A DNA stretch of 23,735 bases. Source: a virus. This document shows positions 21,513 through 23,735 of this stretch, piece by piece (position 1 is the first letter of the stretch; each line of letters begins with the position of its first letter). A model generated the notes under the pieces. The model was not told where the DNA came from, made no database searches, and saw only the letters and a list, made by a program, of their open reading frames with translations. A program made the translations under genes and the position numbers. Where the stretch lies: IMG/VR virus record IMGVR_UViG_3300020420_000061, positions 1-23,735 of that record; one strand, given 5' to 3'.

Positions 21513-21917
21513 ATGATAGATAAAATTACTAAGAAAGATATGGTCCATCCTGACGTGTTCGACTCAGAGAATGATCCCGAAAAACTAAGAGTAGAAAGTG
21601 TGATTAATAGCATTACGAGTCATTTGACGGACACGGATGAGATAGATTATCACTTTAGCGAGTGTGACGGACATGATGACGAGCATTATGAGAAGCTGAT
21701 GTCTGATTTACCGAAAGACTCGAAATGGTTTACTATCTACGATAGTTGTTATTTTCCTGTCTTCGACGGTGATTCGTATAGTATTATCGAAGTGGCTCTT
21801 GTACCTAATAATGAGTTCTATTACTTAGCTTTGTCTATGGGTGGTTCGTTAGGTAGTAGTGCTCTTACTGAGTATTTCAAGATTCCTATAACTGGTAAAT
21901 GGGCTTTTTCGGCATAA
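21513..21917 (+). CDS. Hypothetical acidic protein (134 aa)
   Basis: Strongly acidic with His and Asp clusters (FSECDGHDDEHYEKL, about 49-63) that could bind a metal, followed by strands WFTIYDSCYFPVFD and a Gly/Ser segment LSMGGSLGSSALTEYF. No known motif. SD GGAGAAATA. It lies between two short genes of operon 9. Confidence 0.77.
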   Translation: MIDKITKKDMVHPDVFDSENDPEKLRVESVINSITSHLTDTDEIDYHFSECDGHDDEHYEKLMSDLPKDSKWFTIYDSCYFPVFDGDSYSIIEVALVPNNEFYYLALSMGGSLGSSALTEYFKIPITGKWAFSA

Positions 21918-21937
21918 ACTTAAGAAAGGAGGAAACA

Positions 21938-22105
21938 ATGAATAATCAAGAGAACCGCAAAAATGTAGCACTACCCGAAGATTTAGCCGAGGATATAGAC
22001 TATATTGCAGAGATGTTGTCCCAGCAGACAGGAGCTAAGATAGGCAGAACGAATGCCATCAGAGCAGCAGCGAAAGCATGGTTTGACGCTAACAATAACG
22101 GATAG
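21938..22105 (+). CDS. Ribbon-helix-helix (CopG/Arc-like) DNA-binding protein (55 aa)
   Basis: I start at the ATG at 21938, 6 nt after an excellent GAAAGGAGG, rather than at an upstream ATG at 21899 that lies inside the previous gene. The 55-aa product has a beta strand KNVALPEDL (8-16), helix DIDYIAEMLSQQTG and helix RTNAIRAAAKAWFDAN, the RHH layout. Such proteins bind operators as dimers. This is a candidate repressor or activator of the phage promoters. It is followed by a strong terminator. Confidence 0.83.
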   Translation: MNNQENRKNVALPEDLAEDIDYIAEMLSQQTGAKIGRTNAIRAAAKAWFDANNNG

Positions 22106-22121
22106 TAAAGACTTCTCTCAG

Positions 22122-22154
22122 CCCCCGATTGTTTACGACAGTCGGGGGTTTTTT
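22122..22154 (+). terminator. Strong intrinsic terminator after operon 9
   Basis: CCCCCGATTGT pairs with ACAGTCGGGGG (11 bp, one G-T pair) around the loop TTACG, followed by TTTTTT. Confidence 0.92.
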
Positions 22155-22180
22155 ATTACTCGTACGCTCTAAAACTGCTT

Positions 22181-22209
22181 TTAATCGCGTGGTAAATCTT
22201 AGTTATAAT
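22181..22209 (+). promoter_or_regulatory. Sigma70-like promoter P10
   Basis: ACTGCTTTTAATC precedes a perfect TATAAT at 22204-22209. With a 17-nt spacer the -35 is TTAATC (22181-22186), so the ACTGC element sits 2 nt further upstream than in the other promoters. Leader CCTAGAAAGGAGAAATAAA ends at the ATG at 22260. Confidence 0.68.
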
Positions 22210-22259
22210 ATAGGGGTAAAAAATTATTTTTACGATTTAACCTAGAAAGGAGAAATAAA

Positions 22260-22862
22260 ATGAAAGTTATAGAAACTGTAATAAAAGAAAATATGCTTAG
22301 GATTAATAAACTGTTAGAAGCAGCAGAAAATCCTGAGTTCATACAGATAAATAAACATAACGTTTGGTTAGCTGGAAGCAAAATAGAAATCAAAGATGAT
22401 TGGTATAATGCGACTAATAGTTATATTAACCATAATATAGTAGTAGAGCCGAGCTATTATTTTGATCTATACCCGTTATTTGATGTCGATAGTTGGGATA
22501 GAACTGTTACGTCGAAACCAGTAAATGACTATGAATATCTCTACACCGACTGGCAAGAAGGAGAAACTATAGGTAGCGGAATGTTAACTTTAACTTCGAA
22601 ACAGTTTAAAAGGTTTGAAGGTGGGAAATTAAACAAAATGTTAATACAGTTTATGGACGATGTGTGGAAAGAAGATCACGATAAGTTTCTAGCCAAAGAT
22701 GATGATGTGATACATATTATTATTTCAGTACACGACCAAGATACTACGGCTAGTATTAGGAGTTTTGTATACGATAGTCCTGAAGGAGATCATGTAGATC
22801 AAGCGATGCGACAGTTAATAGAAAGAACTGATCTAGCTGATTTATTGAATTTTAGATTTTAA
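22260..22862 (+). CDS. Hypothetical protein (200 aa)
   Basis: The largest gene of the accessory region, alone between promoter P10 and a strong terminator. Helical start MKVIETVIKENMLRINKLLE, then strand-rich with many Tyr and Trp (YYFDLYPLFDVDSWDRTV), acidic overall. No Cys motifs, no membrane segment and no recognised domain. Its single-gene unit with a good SD suggests high expression during early infection. Function unknown. Confidence 0.82.
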   Translation: MKVIETVIKENMLRINKLLEAAENPEFIQINKHNVWLAGSKIEIKDDWYNATNSYINHNIVVEPSYYFDLYPLFDVDSWDRTVTSKPVNDYEYLYTDWQEGETIGSGMLTLTSKQFKRFEGGKLNKMLIQFMDDVWKEDHDKFLAKDDDVIHIIISVHDQDTTASIRSFVYDSPEGDHVDQAMRQLIERTDLADLLNFRF

Positions 22863-22880
22863 TAGATAGTCTACTAAATG

Positions 22881-22914
22881 CCCCCGTGCTACGTTCCGTG
22901 GTGCGGGGGTTTTT
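22881..22914 (+). terminator. Strong intrinsic terminator after operon 10
   Basis: CCCCCGTGCTAC pairs with GTGGTGCGGGGG (12 bp with three G-T pairs) around the loop GTTCC, followed by TTTTT. It closes the early region. Confidence 0.9.
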
Positions 22915-23081
22915 ATTTATCGTATTAGTGTTTTTAAAAATAAAATTTTTTATTCAAAGAAATGTTAAAAACTACTAATATCTCTAATATAGTAATAGAA
23001 TCGTTCTGTAATGGTCTATATCATTGGATTCTTGTCTCTATCAAAAGTAATAGATTTTCTATTAGTTATTAGAAACATATG

Positions 23082-23124
23082 GTAAGATTCACTAGAGGGC
23101 ACGAGAAAACTATTTTATTTTGAT
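23082..23124 (+). promoter_or_regulatory. Candidate second-class promoter element upstream of terminase
   Basis: The + strand partner of the element at 1372-1414: 31 of 43 positions match without gaps, with TAGAGGGCA identical. Here the block TTCACTAGAGGGCACGAGA loosely recalls a T7-type promoter (TCACTAtAGGG). GGG lies 60 nt before the terminase ATG. It differs from the ten TTTACT promoters, so a late-class or different-polymerase site is plausible. Confidence 0.6.
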
Positions 23125-23147
23125 ATTTTCTATTATTATTGTAATAA
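23120..23147 (+). promoter_or_regulatory. Possible sigma70 promoter for terminase gene
   Basis: TTGATA at 23120-23125, a 16-nt spacer, and TAATAA at 23142-23147. In DNA this AT-rich such matches arise easily by chance, and initiation would leave a leader of only about 5 nt. Kept as a weak alternative to the element at 23082. Confidence 0.3.
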
Positions 23148-23158
23148 CTCTATAGGAT

Positions 23159-23692
23159 ATGAAACAGCTGACTTACACGCAATTAATCCCTACCGAAGAC
23201 GGTAAAGCATATGTTGACGACAAAGGTAAGATATGGCAACCACTCAACTCGAAACAAAAGAAGTTTTGTAAAGAGTATTTAAAAGGTCAAACAGCTACTG
23301 AAGCTGCTATCAAAGCAGGGTATACAAAAGACAGGAAGGGGGCAAAGACACAGGGCAGTGTGTTACTCAATCATAACCCAGTTGTACGAAACTACTTGAT
23401 TGATCTAGAAATCGCCGCCTCAGAGAGGGACGCAGTTTCTCTAGAGAGTCATTTGTCCACGCTCCACGACCTGCGAGAAGAAGCCAAGGACCAAGGACAG
23501 ATATCTGCAGCCATAACAGCCGAAGTGCATCGAGGCAAAGCTGGTGGACTCTACATCGATAGACGAGAGATATTGACTGCAAAGATTGATTTGATGTCCA
23601 AGGACGACATCCTCACTCGACTCGAAGAATTAATAAAGAAACGCTCTACTGAATCCAATGTCATTGAGGGTGACTTCAGGCAAACTGACTGA
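23159..23692 (+). CDS. terS: Terminase small subunit (Terminase_2 family-like)
   Basis: 177 aa. After a 28-residue lead, LNSKQKKFCKEYLKGQTATE and AAIKAGYTKDRKGAKTQGSVLL (49-70) with NHNPVVRNYL give the N-terminal HTH of Terminase_2-type small subunits. The centre is a helical oligomerisation region (LSTLHDLREEAKDQGQ) and the C-terminus is charged. The small subunit recognises the packaging site and hands DNA to the large subunit, expected just to the right. Codons here are visibly richer in G and C than in the early genes, as might be expected for a separate, possibly late module. The SD is short (AGGA). Confidence 0.87.
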   Translation: MKQLTYTQLIPTEDGKAYVDDKGKIWQPLNSKQKKFCKEYLKGQTATEAAIKAGYTKDRKGAKTQGSVLLNHNPVVRNYLIDLEIAASERDAVSLESHLSTLHDLREEAKDQGQISAAITAEVHRGKAGGLYIDRREILTAKIDLMSKDDILTRLEELIKKRSTESNVIEGDFRQTD

Positions 23693-23700
23693 GTTCAGTC
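23687..23700. repeat. Inverted repeat at the terS stop codon
   Basis: GACTGA and TCAGTC are perfect complements separated by GT. The arm contains the terS TGA. It directly precedes the tandem repeats, so it may be part of the same packaging-related site. Confidence 0.45.
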
Positions 23701-23710
23701 GCTCTATCTA

Positions 23711-23735
23711 CTCTATCGCTCTACTCTATCGCTCT
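23711..23735. repeat. 13-bp tandem repeat at the window edge
   Basis: CTCTATCGCTCTA occurs at 23711-23723 and again from 23724, cut at 12 of 13 bases by the window end. A related CGCTCTATCTA stands just before (23700-23710). Directly downstream of terS, such iterated short sequences may be the terminase-binding (pac) site. An assembly artefact at a contig end is the alternative. Confidence 0.6.

Larger units (their letters stand above)
22863..23158. other. AT-rich intergenic region before terminase
   Basis: 296 bp without a credible gene on either strand. It holds the terminator at 22881-22914, a long AT-rich stretch with TTTTTAAAAATAAAATTTTT near 22932, the 43-bp promoter-like element at 23082-23124 and a possible sigma70 promoter at 23120-23147. 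It marks the border between the early/replication genes and the packaging genes. Confidence 0.6.

Noticed and set aside
13870-22190. T4 MotA-box reading of the TGCTTTA strings
   Set aside because: In T4 the box is centred near -30, about 12 bp from the -10. Here TGCTTTA is about 19 bp away and supplies a normal -35 with 17-nt spacing.
1-23735. CRISPR arrays, insertion sequences or an integrase/att site
   Set aside because: No regularly spaced repeats, transposase motifs, terminal inverted repeats or tyrosine/serine recombinase motifs were seen.

Overview
The window is most likely the replication and early-gene half of a tailed double-stranded DNA phage (Caudoviricetes), probably marine. It is AT-rich and densely packed, with ATGA and TAATG stop/start overlaps. 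Almost every gene lies on the + strand. Recognisable functions are those of phage DNA metabolism, and a terminase small subunit stands at the right end. The gene set (SNF2 helicase, AEP-type primase, UvrD-like helicase, thymidylate-synthase-like protein, family A polymerase, VRR-NUC nuclease) recalls marine podoviruses such as the HMO-2011 type. That placement is from memory and not tested. I see no integrase, tRNA, RNA polymerase or lysis gene, and no structural gene.

Layout. 1-1319 (minus strand): the N-terminal part of an SNF2-like helicase that runs off the left edge. 1320-1608: an AT-rich divergent intergenic region. 1609-6887: operon 1, with three conserved phage proteins of unknown function, an AEP primase, an AlkB-type dioxygenase and a UvrD-like helicase. 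6959-12651: operon 2, with a class I methyltransferase, a protein of the thymidine-hypermodification helical (HhH glycosylase-related) family, a thymidylate synthase/dUMP hydroxymethylase homologue, a DUF1599-like protein, a Lys-rich protein, DNA polymerase I and an HTH protein. 12832-15735: a zinc-ribbon protein, a VRR-NUC nuclease, a DUF932 protein and three small proteins. 15832-22862: about 22 small, mostly acidic genes, nearly all unrecognised (exceptions: a YubB/DUF1281 protein and a ribbon-helix-helix protein). 22863-23158: an AT-rich gap. 23159-23692: terminase small subunit, followed by short tandem repeats at the window edge.

Expression. Ten sigma70-like promoters share a TTTACT-like -35 (usually within TGCTTTACT), mostly an exact 17-bp spacer to a TATAAT-like -10, and usually a leader ending in AGAAAGGAGAAA before the ATG. 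Together they divide the + strand into about ten short operons. Four clear intrinsic-terminator-like hairpins lie in the accessory region. A different 43-bp element (31 of 43 positions identical, core TAGAGGGCA) precedes the minus-strand helicase and the terminase gene. It faces each gene in the same orientation and looks like a second, perhaps late, promoter class.

How the parts may work together. Primase, helicases, polymerase and nuclease form the replisome and recombination set. The methyltransferase / hypermodification-family protein / TS-like / DUF1599-like block, transcribed with the polymerase, points to a modified thymidine in the phage DNA. The partner kinase and tailoring enzymes are not in the window.
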